64,000 nucleotides of DNA, from assembly GCA_949318235.1 (NCBI GenBank), contig OX439130.1, positions 38,801,851 to 38,865,850 on the forward strand. Reading direction: 5' to 3'. A program made the translations under genes and the position numbers. This DNA is from Ecdyonurus torrentis. Its lineage: Eukaryota > Arthropoda > Insecta > Ephemeroptera > Heptageniidae. Below, piece after piece: positions 47,368-58,606 of this stretch; within the stretch, counting starts at the first letter, position 1, and each line of letters opens with the position of its first letter. Under the pieces are notes generated by a model, which saw only the letters and a program-made list of their open reading frames with translations, was not told the DNA's origin and did not search any database.

Positions 47368-48115
47368 TCAGTGAGGTTTACTTGAGCTTAGAGCATCTCT
47401 AGCCTGTTGCAGAGCAGATATGAGTCGTGTCAATTGCTGATTGTTCATTTCTATGTTGTGCTGTGAAGTATCGGAGAGAATGAGGTCTAGGCTGAGAAGA
47501 GGCTGCTGCAGTGAAGACAAGCTGCTGCTGCCAAGCACCCACTCAAAGACAAAACATAAACAATTTTAACCATATATATGCTTTTCATATCTTTCTTGAA
47601 AGCTTGCATAATTAATGGTAAATATATTATGTAGTTGCCTCCCTCCACCATCCAACACACTTTTACTTTTTTTTTTTTTTTTTTTTTTTTGTGGCATTAG
47701 GTTTTTTATTGTATTATGTTACACTTAAAAAGTGCATATAAATACAACTTGAAATGAGGTATTTTCATACATACATATCATGACGCTATAAATCCCTTTC
47801 GGGGTAAGGTATTTTCATAACATACTGAAATTGTAAATAAATACCAAAGGAAACTAACAAAAAGCACCCTTTTACCCTTACTAAAAATGGAGGTTATCGG
47901 TGTAAAAGTGTGTCTTGTGTTTCTCACTTAAATTTTTCCAGAATTCATGCAGTAGTTTTTTCAAAAAATGTTTTTTTTTTTTTTTTTTGTTTTTTTTTTT
48001 TTGTTTTTTTTTTTTTTCCCTCATAAGCATAATGTTAAATTAGGGGACCTTAGCTTTTCCCTGCATATACCCATTAGCTCCATTGCAGTGTTTAAAAAGG
48101 TAACATTTGTGGACA

Positions 48116-48155
<40 letters not shown>

Positions 48156-49201
48156 CATATGGAAAACATTGATAAATATTTTACCTTGATTTGCCAGTCA
48201 AAGTCAGTGAGTGTAGCACCTGACATTCTTGACATTGAGTTTAGTTGAAAAGCTTGAATATCTTTGGGTCTCTTCTCCAAACATTCGTGCAAACACATTG
48301 CATAGCCTGGGTCCAAGTCAAGCCATGATGCATCAGGCAACTGAAAAGTAATACTGATGTTAAAAATATTTAAGTTAACAATATTCATAGGGAGGGGGGG
48401 GGGGGGAACGAACTTTAGAAAATTGTCACACGTAAACGAAATGTTGCATTAAAAAAATAAAAGCATATATAATATATATTTTGAATTGTTTGTATGTTGC
48501 CTGTGTATCAAATGCTTTGTTGTTTTATCTTGCCATATAGTTGATTATATATGAGGAAGATACACCTCAGAATAATAAGAGCAAACAAGTTTTATGTTAA
48601 CAACTATGCAGTATTTATAACTTTTCTTTTAACCTAAGATTTAAATTCCAACCTCTGTTTTGGTTGAATTGTTTCTGATGACCTTGCAGAGGGCAGATTT
48701 TATTTCTTTGGTAGCTACGAGGAATTCTTCAGGGTTGCATTCTACGTGATCTTTGAAATCCTCAAACTCTGGGCCTCGTCGCCCACACAATTCATCCAAG
48801 CAAGCGTGGCAAACCTAGAGAAAATTATTTTATTTTTCAGGTTTTTCATATATTATGTATGCACACAAAATGTAGCTCATCCATAAATACAATATATGCA
48901 TATATGTACATACATATATATATATATACTTGACTCAAAAAACCTCAGTCGATTTAATTCGGTCATGCCTAAAGTATCGCCCATTAGCAGATTAGCACAT
49001 TTGTGGAGAAGGGCCGGGGTTGCTGGACGATACTGTAAAAGGTCGAACGGCAGGTAACCCAGGTTTTTTGAGTCGAGTTATGTAGTATTTTTGCTTTTTA
49101 CATAATTGAAGTTATAATAAGTTTCGCATCATATTTACCTTGCCAAATGTCTGTATATTAATATTTAAAAATATGTTTTGAAAGGGTAGTTTTACTGCCA
49201 T
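47368..49201 (-). CDS. COMMD8: COMM domain-containing protein 8, 4 exons
   Basis: Exons on the minus strand: 49201-49139, 48814-48653, 48340-48185, 47541-47368, giving 184 aa (human COMMD8 is 183), all junctions phase 0. The helical N-terminal half has DELCGRRGPEFEDFKDH, aligning with the ICGRAYPVYQDYH region of COMMD8. The COMM domain starts at LTDFDWQIKWVLGSSSLSSL and continues QQPLLSLDL to NIEMNNQQLTRLISALQQA. COMMD8 is part of the Commander complex in endosomal recycling and of NF-kB/cullin regulation. The intron 2 donor is GTTGGA, a rare GTTGG type also seen once in p47. A polyadenylation-like AATAAA on the minus strand lies near 47320. Head-to-head with NIPA2. Confidence 0.9.
48929..49077. 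mobile_element. MITE with CTTGACTCAAAAAACCT ends in COMMD8 intron 1
   Basis: CTTGACTCAAAAAACCT and AGGTTTTTTGAGTCGAG form the 17-bp inverted termini of a ~150-bp element containing GAAGGGCCGGGGTTGCTGG. Confidence 0.7.
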
Positions 49202-49692
49202 CGTAAAATTATTTAGAATAAAAGTATAAAACTGAAAATAATATTCAATCCACCGCCCACACTGGATGCTGTTTGTTTACAACCACGCCCACCCAGCTGG
49301 CATTTTTTTTCTCGTTGCGTCTCGTTGACGATCGTTAATCGAAAAATTTTCAGTCACGTGTTTACTTTTGTTATCTAACTAATTTAGTAAGAAAATGTCA
49401 ATAATTATGACAACTCACCGTTTTTATCTAATAAGTGAATCATAAATTATTACTTTGTATTTTTGATTATGTGCATGGTTTTGACCAGAACAAAAATGTA
49501 AGTGTTATATCAAACTACAAACGCCACCCATAAAGTTTTTGCAATGTTTACTTTATTTGTGTTACAATTGTCTGCGTTTCGTAACAATGTTTTTGTTCGC
49601 CCTCTGATTTCCAGATAAGATTTTTTATCAGTAGTATCAGTACATACAGGATATGATAATTACATATTTACAAATTGTTTCAGACAGCCACA
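49202..49692. promoter_or_regulatory. Bidirectional promoter between COMMD8 and NIPA2
   Basis: 491 bp between start codons. Contains CACGCCCACCC and CCGCCCAC (KLF/Sp-like boxes, about 49252-49292) and a TCACGTG E-box (49353-49359). Shared regulation is inferred from head-to-head spacing. Confidence 0.5.
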
Positions 49693-50988
49693 ATGCTTAA
49701 TTATTTAACAGCGAAGTTTTTTGACAAAGATGGTAACTCAACAAGTCAGTTTGATGGACAAATGTACGACACAACAGGATTCTACATTGGCTTGGGTCTG
49801 GCCATCAGCTCTAGTATTTTTATTGGTAATTGACAGTCGCATGTCTGGTCCAATTGACTGCAATCTAATGATTTTTTTTTTTTTTTTTTCAGGCTCAAGC
49901 TTCATTATCAAGAAAAAGGCACTTATTCGACTGAGTCGCATGGGAGGCATGAGAGCAGGCGCTGGAGGCTTTGGCTACCTGAGAGAATGGATCTGGTGGG
50001 CGGGATTCTTCTCAAGTGAGTCATAGACTTTGAAATCATTGATGATTGATGAATGGAATTGTGCATATTAGCAAACATAAGATATCATGTTCCTGTAATT
50101 AGTGGCACACTGTATACATTATGTATCGCATATCATATATATAGTAATATATACATATTTATACATAGTATTGGCTAACCCTCAGTCAGCATATTATTTC
50201 GTTTGGGGGACTCTCAACGCGCGCCATGTGGTCCTGAAATTTTTGAGAGCAAAATCATCAAGTCCTTACGAACTCATAAAAGTTAGTTTGAAGTTGATTG
50301 CAATGAGCTCCAATTCGAGCAGGAGCACACCAGTGCCATTCAAAATACATCAAACGGTATGGTGCTTCCAATGAATTCTTTGAACGAGAGTGTGAACCAA
50401 TATTCTACATATGAATCTAGGATGACTCGCTACATGGACAATTCGTGACAGACTATTTGCTACATGTATGATATAATACTGGACTATTCGTGACTGGACA
50501 ATTGGCTAAAACGGACAATTTGTGACAGGATACAATTTGCGAAAACATATTATTTGTTCGTAGCAGCGTAAATTCGTAAATATTTCATGATCAATCACTT
50601 GAAGTATATCGAGGGTGCTCCGCTATAATGTCCTAAGTCCATTTGACCTTGACAAATATATTTATTTTTCTTGCTGCAAATGACCTGAAATGGCAAAATC
50701 CAAAATTTGGGGTCGATCCGACGATTTTTTATTTTTCAAGGTCAAGTGGACTTAGGACATTATAGCGGAGCACCCTCGATATATTATAATGGTAAAATAT
50801 CATGACAATGAATTGAATAATTTTTTTTTAATACATAACATAAATTTTGAATTATTTAAAAAAAATCATAAGTATACAGTATAATTATTTGAATTGTAAT
50901 GGTGATAATTAGTAACACTGAAATAATTTAGGGGGCAATTTTATTTCATATTCTAAAAGAGGATTTTGTCCTGAGTCAATGCACACAA

Positions 50989-51057
<69 letters not shown>

Positions 51058-51213
51058 GGGTGCTCCGCTATAATGTCCTAAGTCCACTTGACCTTGAAAA
51101 ATAAAAAATCGTCGGATCAACCCCAAATTTTGGATTTATCCGTTTCAGGTCATTTGCAGCAAAAAATATTTTTCAAGGTCAAATGGACTTAGGACATTAT
51201 AGCGGAGCACCCT

Positions 51214-51256
<43 letters not shown>

Positions 51257-53392
51257 CATATCGAGGGTGCTCCGCTATAATGTCCTAAGTCCATTTGACC
51301 TTGAAAAATATTTTTTGCTGCAAATGACCTGAAATGGATAAATCCAAAATTTGGGGTTGATCCGACGATTTTTTATTTTTCAAGGTCAAGTGGACTTAGG
51401 ACATTATAGCGGAGCACCCTCGATATATATAATATATATATATAGGCTATATATATATATTTTAATTCATAATACGAATTTTTAATTAACTTGAATAATT
51501 TGTGAAAGCCGAAAATAGACGTCACAGCCGTTAACTTTTCCTATGCCCACATGCATAAGTTGCTGTCCGTTATGACGTTATTTTTCAATTTCAAAAATTG
51601 ATTAAAAATAATCTGTGAACTCAAAAGTTAGCAATTTACATATCAGTCAATTCAGGACAATGTCCTCTTTTAGAATATGAAATAAAATTATCCCCTATAA
51701 TTTTGGTTTAGTCGTCCTCACAGTAGCTTATACAGTGTGTTATCTCCTATACTGAGAATGTCAGATCAAATGGACGCCAGAATTGTGACTGGCGGAAGCT
51801 GCACAACTAGACGCAGGCATTTGAAGTAACGTTACGCGTCTAGTTCTGCGGTCTCTGCCAGTTGCAATTGTAGCGTGCATTCGATCTGACATTTTCAGTA
51901 TATGAGATAACGTACTGTATAAGATACTGTGAGTCGTCCTCATTATTGTTGCATTACAGGGTCGGACTGGGGTGAAAAGGCCTCGTCGGGGATCCATTGA
52001 GAGGGGCCTCGCAAAAGAATAAGACCCGCTCCCGAACAGGGGGCCTGGGGGGCTGCGCCCCCCAGCAGCCCGCCGCAGGCGCGATTTTTTTTGCGACCAC
52101 GCCCCTTTTGACCTTTTTTATTGTAAAAAGAATCGATGTTTTTACGTTAAATTATTTTTTGATTTTTGTTTTTGCAGTACTTATATTTTTTATTAATATT
52201 TTTAATTTGCGTTTAAATCATTCTATAAAAAGATATATTGATTATGATTACGTTCTTCATCTTAATTGTCCATTAAATGAAGTGGTGGTCCTAGCTTTTT
52301 TTTTTTTTTGTCCCGGGGAAAGAAATTTAAGTGGGTCCCCTAAACAGATGCGCGAAGCGTGAACAGCTCGCCGCAGGCGCGATTTTTTTTTTCACCACAT
52401 GACTATTTACACTGAATTTAGTGTATAAATTTAGTGTCTCTGTGAAGATAGCTACACTAAATTTTATTTTTGAATTAAATATTAAAAAGAAAACAAAGAA
52501 AAAAAAATCAATCGGGTGGGATTCATCAACAAGATAACAGAGTTATCTTTTGAAAAACTCTGTTAAGTATTCACAACAATCAGAATTTTTTAAAAGTTAA
52601 CTCTGTTATCTTGTTGATGAATCCCACCCGATGGGTGGGATTCATCAACATATTTAATCACTATATTTAACTACGTTGCAGATTGAGGCCAGATTTAGTG
52701 CATGCAAAACATGTTTTCTTCATATATTCTCAAAGTTGAAAATTTTTTTTTTTTATTAATTTCTATCAGAATTAATTTCAAATTTCCAAAAGAAATATCA
52801 AATTTTTATGTATGTATTATTTTAAAAATTGACAATTGGATGAATATAGAAATAGTGAAAATTTAGGAAGATCTAGCTTATTTCTATTAAAATTTTCACC
52901 TACACTATAGGCCAAAAGAATGAGACCGACTTAATTTTTTTTTCGGGGTAAAATTTTATTTCATATTCTAAAAGAGGAAATTGTCCTGATTCGATTTATT
53001 TGCAAAATTCTAAAGTTTAAGTTCATTATGCATTTTTAATTATTTTTTTAAAATTGCAGAATGACGACATGCAAAACCTATGCATGTAGGCATAGGAAAA
53101 AGTTACCGACCGTAACGTTGTTTCAAGACTTTTAAAGTTTAATTATAAATATTTTAAATAATCAATGAACTCAAAAATTAAAAATTCACATATCTATCTA
53201 TCAACTTAGGACATAGTCCTCTTTTAGAATATGCAATAAAGTTAATACTTGCAATTTTTTCAGTCTTTTTATTCCTAGCAGTTTATTTTACCTTTTTGAA
53301 TCAGGGCAGCGCCCTTATTAAAAAAGGTAAAAATCTATACTGAATCAACTTTTAATTATTGATAGTTAATTCTGGATTTACCTTTAGATGCG

Positions 53393-53427
<35 letters not shown>

Positions 53428-56400
53428 CTATAACCGATGGACAAATTGATTTGAAAATTAGTTCACATTACACACGCATGCTATTGAATATTATTAAATA
53501 AACTGAATGACGGCAATACAAAATTATGCTGAAATTTTTAAAAAAAGCTATCGAGTAAAAAAAAAATAATAATAAAAAAAAAAAATCTCCACGTCTGAGG
53601 TTAATTCTGAAATTGTATTTTATCTTTAGATTTACATGCAGAGTTAGGGATAAATTTATAAATGAAAATCAACAATTTTTTTCATATAAATTTTGCTCTT
53701 TCTCTCTTCTTCCTTTCCCTTAAATAACTTCCTTCCCTCCCCCTTTTTTTATGAGTTTTGAATTTTTTACATGTAGGCATTGTCTCAGGACCCCCAAACC
53801 TAGTGGGCCCAAGGATATCCACCCTTCAATCCCCTCTGTAGGACCGCCACTGCTTAGATGTATATTGTCTGATCGTCAGCTATTATATTTTTTTATTAAA
53901 TATGTTATTATATATAATAATAAAATAATTATATAAATTAGAATAAATTGATTGCTACAGTGGGAGGCCCCCTTTTTCAGGGGGCCTGGGGCCTGCTCTC
54001 CTCTCTGTTGTATATCCCCATAGAGGCCCCCTTATATAGGGGTCCTCCTCTCTTCTATTCTCTCTTGTATAACAATAATTTTTAATTATATAAATTTTAT
54101 TATGACTTTTTGTAATTATATAGAAATTTTAATTTCAAAGTTTAATAAATATATTTTTTTTTGTGAGAGGACTGAGAGGACCCACGGAGGCCCCCAGAGG
54201 GCCTCTTCTCTCCTCTGTTTTGTGTACTACAGGCTTTTTATGTTTTATAGAACAGAGGGAAGCGAAATTAAGCAGGCCAGGGCCTCGTCAGCCTCAAACA
54301 ATCGCGTCTCTAAACAAATTAAAAAATAAATAAATAAAGCAAAAGAAAAAATATTAAAATAAATATAGAAAATAATTACTTAATTATTTACATTTGTTTC
54401 TTTCTAAATTAGGCTTCTATTATTCTGCTTGCTTTTTTATACACATTTTTTAATTTTTTTTTTTTTACGCCGCTTCGCGGCTTTGACGGGGGCCTCGCCT
54501 GAGGGCCTCATTCTTTGTTTTGGGGGCCTCACACTAGAGGGGCCTCGTTGGGGATCCCGACTAGCCCTAATGGCCAGTCCGACCCTGTTGCATTATATTT
54601 GTTTATTTCAATACAGCTTTTACGTATCCAATAAAAAAGTTAATTTAAAATTAATTTAAATCAATAGGTTTATATTAAATATTTCAGTTATAAAGTTATT
54701 CAGCTATACATATGAGTGAATTTACCAATATTGGGAAAGAGGGAATCACACAAGTCATATTTGAAAACTATTTCATATAGTTCACCCCTGCATCTTGCAA
54801 TATATATTTATCACTGATCCACATACATATTATCAAATATTTATTAAATAAAATGATGTTAAAAAAAATATATAAAAAAAATACTAATTGAAAGGGCATT
54901 GTGCACAGGACTGCAATAAGATATTTACCATTTAAATCCAGCTCGTGTTTTTCTCATAAGAATAACATTGCAAATTTAGCGCGAGTTTTTGAATGGTAAA
55001 AATTCTTATTGTGGTCGTGTGTACATTACCAATACTTTTTTTTTTTTTTTTTTTTTCATTATTAGGCCTATTATTATTTTTTTTTTTTGTAGCAAACTTG
55101 ACAAAATTAAATCAAAGTACAGAATTATAGCAACATTTAATTCTCAGCAGCTATCCCCTGTAACAAATTATCCTGTCACTAATTGTCAGCTGTAGCAAAA
55201 TGTCCACTGTAGCAAATTGTCCAGTCGCAAACCATCCGGTAGCAAATTGTCCTGTCTCTAATTGTCTGTCACGAATCGTCCGGATAACTATACATATAAT
55301 TATGCATTTAAATTTTAAATACATACACATACATTATATTATTGCCCTTGTTGCGTCCAAAGGGCATACTTGCATTTCAAGGTCGCCTTACAAAAGGCAT
55401 ACTCGCATTTTTATCCAGTACTATAAAGGGCATACTGGCACTTGGTTTTACGTGTTAAGCTTATGGGGATGTGTGTGCAGCATCAAATCTGATCAAATGC
55501 AAGTACACCCTTTGTGAAAAAATATCCAAATGCAAGTATGTCCTTTGGACGCAACAAGGGCAATAAACAGTACACATTATGCTGCTTTGTTTCATATATG
55601 TAAATTTTTCTACACAAATTTTTGAGTATTAAACACGGCTTGTTAAATACCTACTGGTATCTGTTATTATCAATGGTAAAACTACATCAATTGACCTACA
55701 TTTCACATTTGTATTGTTATATATTTTGAAAAGTGGTTCAGTCATATGCCAAGTTGCTCTGGTTCAACCATCGTAATGATGCAACTTTATTTCAAGTGAC
55801 TGGCATGCAATGCAATAGGTAATTTATAAACCCTTGTGTGTTTCCAGTGGGTATTGGAGAGGTGGCCAACTTCACAGCATATGCCTTTGCCCCAGCCTCT
55901 CTTGTGACACCACTCGGTGCCCTCAGCGTCCTTGTTGCTGCCATCTTATCATCTAAGTTCCTCAATGAAAAACTCAACTTATTGGGCAAGGTTAGTCACA
56001 TGATTGCACATCATATTGTAATGATGGTTTATTTTGCATGGGTCCCTATCTGCCTTCCCCAGTCATTGTTTCAATGATCTATGTGTCTCAAAGATTTCCT
56101 TGCAATCCTTTTTATCAGAGCATGAGGACATTTTTATCAATATAACAGACATTTATAGCAATTTTGCAATTTTAGTCACACAAACAAAAACAAGAAGATA
56201 AACTCTGTTGCAGCAGTTTTTGAACATCGATGGCCCCCAACTGAAATTCCGTGATTGATTTCAGTACATGGAAATCATACAATGGAATATTAATTTTTAA
56301 ATATCATGTCCACTACGTAGCAAAGAAAATTGCTAAAAAATAATAATAGTGTTGTTCGTAAACCCTGTTTTCTTGCACCAAAAAATGCGCATTCCATTTG

Positions 56401-58270
56401 AATAACCATAGGCGATTGTCATTTTTGGTGCAGAGAACATATGGTTTACGAACAGCATTATTAAGTTAACTCATTATCAAGACTGTTAGTAAAAACCTAT
56501 TCTAGTGGAGTTGGGAAAGAAGGGAGGGAGGGAGGGGGGCTATTTTTAATAGCTTAATACTGGTTTGAAAGTAAACATGACATGTTACTGTATCTCCATA
56601 GAATGACAATAATATGGTGAGTGAAAGTTACGGTTACGTTGGATATTATAGGAATAGACCAGAGAAAAACATAAGCATTTATATCACAAAACACTTGATG
56701 GGATATACATAAATAAAATTAGTTTGTCTCTAAACCCAACAGTAGCCCTGTAGCAGTTATCAGAACATTCGATTTATGCAACCCGCACAACATTTTCATA
56801 CTGATTTTTGCATGTTTCTGACGTCATAAACATGAATTTTCACGCAAATTGCATACTTTAAAGTATTTTCACGCTCTTTCATGGGGCTACATTAACATTC
56901 TGGTAAAAATTGTCACCAGTTTTGAAGATCCCATTTCGTGTTTAGCACATGTTGTTTTATGTGATCTATGGCTTTAAGAATGCTTGCAATGATCAAATGT
57001 ATCATGTATTATGTATCTATGTAACTTTGCGGGAGTTTTAAAAACATTTTTTGATGGTTTGTCCATAGCTGGGCTGCATTCTGTGTATTCTGGGCTCAAC
57101 ATTTATTGTCATTCACTCACCCAAAGAGGAAGAAGTTGAAAATCTGAATGACTTGCTAGACAAACTGCAAGATACTGGTAAGTAAAATGATACAAAAAAG
57201 TGTACATTTTTAATATCTTATAATTGATTGATTTTAAATATTAAAATTGCTAATATTTTTGGCAATCAGGAAGTTGTAAAATTTCATGAATTATTCATTT
57301 TATTTAAGTATGTACAATATTAAAGTTGTAAGGTGTGTTAAAATTTCTCCATGACATTTTTTTAAAGACAATTTTTGAGCAAGTCACTCTACTTTTTGTG
57401 CAAATTTTTAAAAGATTGCACCATATATCACTCTGTTGCTACTGCAAGAAAAAACTAAAACTGTATTTTTTTATAGGCAACTTACTAAAAATATCTTAAA
57501 AATAATAATAATAATACAAAATAAAAAAGTTCCAGTCCGCCGACTGTTTTCCTTGTCTATAATGATTTATGTTTTCATTTCATTAACACATTTTTCATAT
57601 AAAATTGTTATTATGATCCACAGTATTCATCATTTATGTGGCAGTGGTAGTGATAGTGTCCACATACTTTGCTTGGTGGTTAGCGCCACGCTATGGCCAT
57701 TCCAACGTCGTAGTGTATGTCGTCATCTGCTCTGCCATTGGCTCTCTCTCCGTTATGGGTTGCAAGGGTCTAGGATTGGCACTCAAGCAAACCATCTCTG
57801 GCCAGAATGAGGCAACCAACTGGCTGACCTGGGTGCTACTACTTACCGTTATATCATGCATTGTCGTGCAAATGAACTACTTAAATAAAGCCTTGGATGT
57901 GTTCAATACATCTATAGTGACTCCAACCTACTACGTGTTCTTCACAACTCTTGTCATCGTAGCTTCTGCTATTTTGTTCAAGGAATGGAAACATTTAGGT
58001 GCTGAGGATATTCTTGGTAATATTTGTGGTTTTTTTGTAGTTATTATTGCAATATTTCTGTTAAATGCATTCCGTGATATGGATATATCATTGAATGATG
58101 TACGTAGTATTTTGCGCCCTAAACATGATGCTAACGCAGCTAGAAGCGCTCATATTAGTGTACATTCTGTGGCTAAGTATCATGTGGCACCATCTTGTGA
58201 TGAGGAGGCTCTAATTCCTAGTGATGACCATGGTGTTTACTGTAGCACAGGAACCACACACTGTAGGTGA
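49693..58270 (+). CDS. NIPA2: NIPA2-like magnesium transporter, 5 exons
   Basis: Exons: 49693-49825, 49893-50015, 55848-55990, 57069-57177, 57624-58270, giving 384 aa (human NIPA2 is 360); all phases agree. It begins with a ~30-residue cytoplasmic leader, then TM1 [16 protein letters not shown], the [14 protein letters not shown] loop, [52 protein letters not shown], and the highly conserved [20 protein letters not shown] and [14 protein letters not shown] near the end of about nine helices. NIPA proteins carry Mg2+ (DMT/NIPA superfamily, SLC57) in the plasma membrane and endosomes. Intron 2 is 5.8 kb and holds a nested transposon cluster; intron 1 is 67 nt. Confidence 0.95.
50609..50779. mobile_element. 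MITE family H, copy 2
   Basis: Same TCGAGGGTGCTCCGC termini, in the inverse internal orientation to copies 1 and 3, with ~8 extra bases in the core. Flanked by TATA. Confidence 0.88.
51054..51216. mobile_element. MITE family H, copy 3
   Basis: 163 bp, almost identical to copy 1 at 45551 (one visible difference, CCATTTC against CCGTTTC), bounded by (TA)n on both sides. Confidence 0.9.
51261..51423. mobile_element. MITE family H, copy 4
   Basis: 163 bp, inverted relative to copy 3 and separated from it by only 44 bp of TA-rich sequence. Confidence 0.9.
51733..51917. mobile_element. Mariner-like MITE, CAGTGTGTTATCTCC ends
   Basis: Left CAGTGTGTTATCTCCTATAC and the complementary right GTATATGAGATAACGTACTG, each next to TA. 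ATGTCAGATC and GATCTGACAT also pair further in, flanking a CpG-rich centre. Confidence 0.75.
52511..52632. repeat. Palindromic MITE, GGGTGGGATTCATCAACA ends
   Basis: ATCGGGTGGGATTCATCAAC and its exact complement bound 122 bp with AGATAACAGAG/CTCTGTTATCT arms. A third GGGTGGGATTCATCAACA follows directly at 52633, probably a second, half copy. Confidence 0.8.
52940..53265. repeat. Repeat family I, copy 3, inside the hAT element
   Basis: TTTTATTTCATATTCTAAAA at the left, TCCTCTTTTAGAATATGCAA at the right, with the family's internal CTATGCATGTAGGCATAGG. Confidence 0.7.
55341..55564. mobile_element. MITE family E, copy 3
   Basis: ATTGCCCTTGTTGCGTCCAA to TTGGACGCAACAAGGGCAAT with TA at the edges. 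The internal words have drifted to AAAGGGCATACTTGCA. Confidence 0.82.
56349..56458. mobile_element. MITE family A, copy 4
   Basis: GTGTTGTTCGTAAACCC to GGTTTACGAACAGCAT between TA dinucleotides, core in the same orientation as copy 1. In NIPA2 intron 3. Confidence 0.82.
56651..56977. mobile_element. MITE family D, copy 2 (inverted)
   Basis: Reverse-orientation copy of 38717-39069. The right end GATCTATGGCTTTAA keeps TTAA; the left end GGAATAGACCAGAG has lost it. In NIPA2 intron 3. Confidence 0.78.
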
Positions 58271-58606
58271 CATAATCGTGACTCCGATCACCACCTTGCG
58301 TGACTTGACTAAACACTCCCAGTGACTCAAACAGCATGGCATGGTAACTTTCCAGTAAATTAATAATGTCTTAAATGACCTTATATTATGTTGTATTTTC
58401 TTTTTGGTGACAAAACTTGTGTTATTGTACCAACTTTGTATTAACCTACAGTTATATGTTTTAGCAATGTGCATGATGCTAAACTAGCTATTTAGTTTTA
58501 AAGTTGTGTGAAATGTATACTGAAGCACAGCAGCAGAGAGTCCAGCCTTTGAATGAACAATAATAGTACCTATTGTATATGAAAACAGCATGATTTTAAG
58601 CATAAC

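Larger units (their letters stand above)
50925..51706. repeat. Repeat family I, copy 2, split by (TA)n and two family H MITEs
   Basis: Left part TTTCATATTCTAAAAGAGG then TTTTGTCCTGA (50940-50985); right part GGACAATGTCCTC then TTTTAGAATATGAAATAA (51655-51690). Between them are ~60 bp of TA and the MITEs at 51054 and 51261. Confidence 0.7.
51957..54587. mobile_element. 2.6-kb non-autonomous hAT element with perfect 8-bp TSD
   Basis: Ends CAGGGTCGGACTGG and CCAGTCCGACCCTG; TTGCATTA is duplicated exactly at 51949-51956 and 54588-54595. The subterminal regions are GC-rich with repeated GGGGCCTC and GGCCTCGT words (51980-52080, 53960-54010, 54180-54300, 54480-54560). No transposase. Secondary insertions include a 122-bp inverted repeat and repeat I copy 3. 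Confidence 0.88.
50415..55290. mobile_element. Foldback/Mutator-like element K, copy 2 (interrupted)
   Basis: Left end ATCTAGGATGACTCGCTACA with a ladder of GGACAATTCGTGACA words (50415-50565). The right ladder of complementary words (TGTAGCAAATTGTCC) spans 55150-55290, ending GTCCGGATAACTA. Flanks TACATATGA (50406-50414) and TACATATAA (55291-55299) agree at 8 of 9. The middle matches copy 1 at 15240-15420. It has been expanded by later insertions: family H MITEs, repeat I, an inverted repeat at 51733-51917 and a 2.6-kb hAT. Confidence 0.65.

Noticed and set aside
57436..57810. 124-aa frame over NIPA2 exon 5
   Set aside because: Wrong frame; the 57624 acceptor frame gives the conserved NIPA helices.
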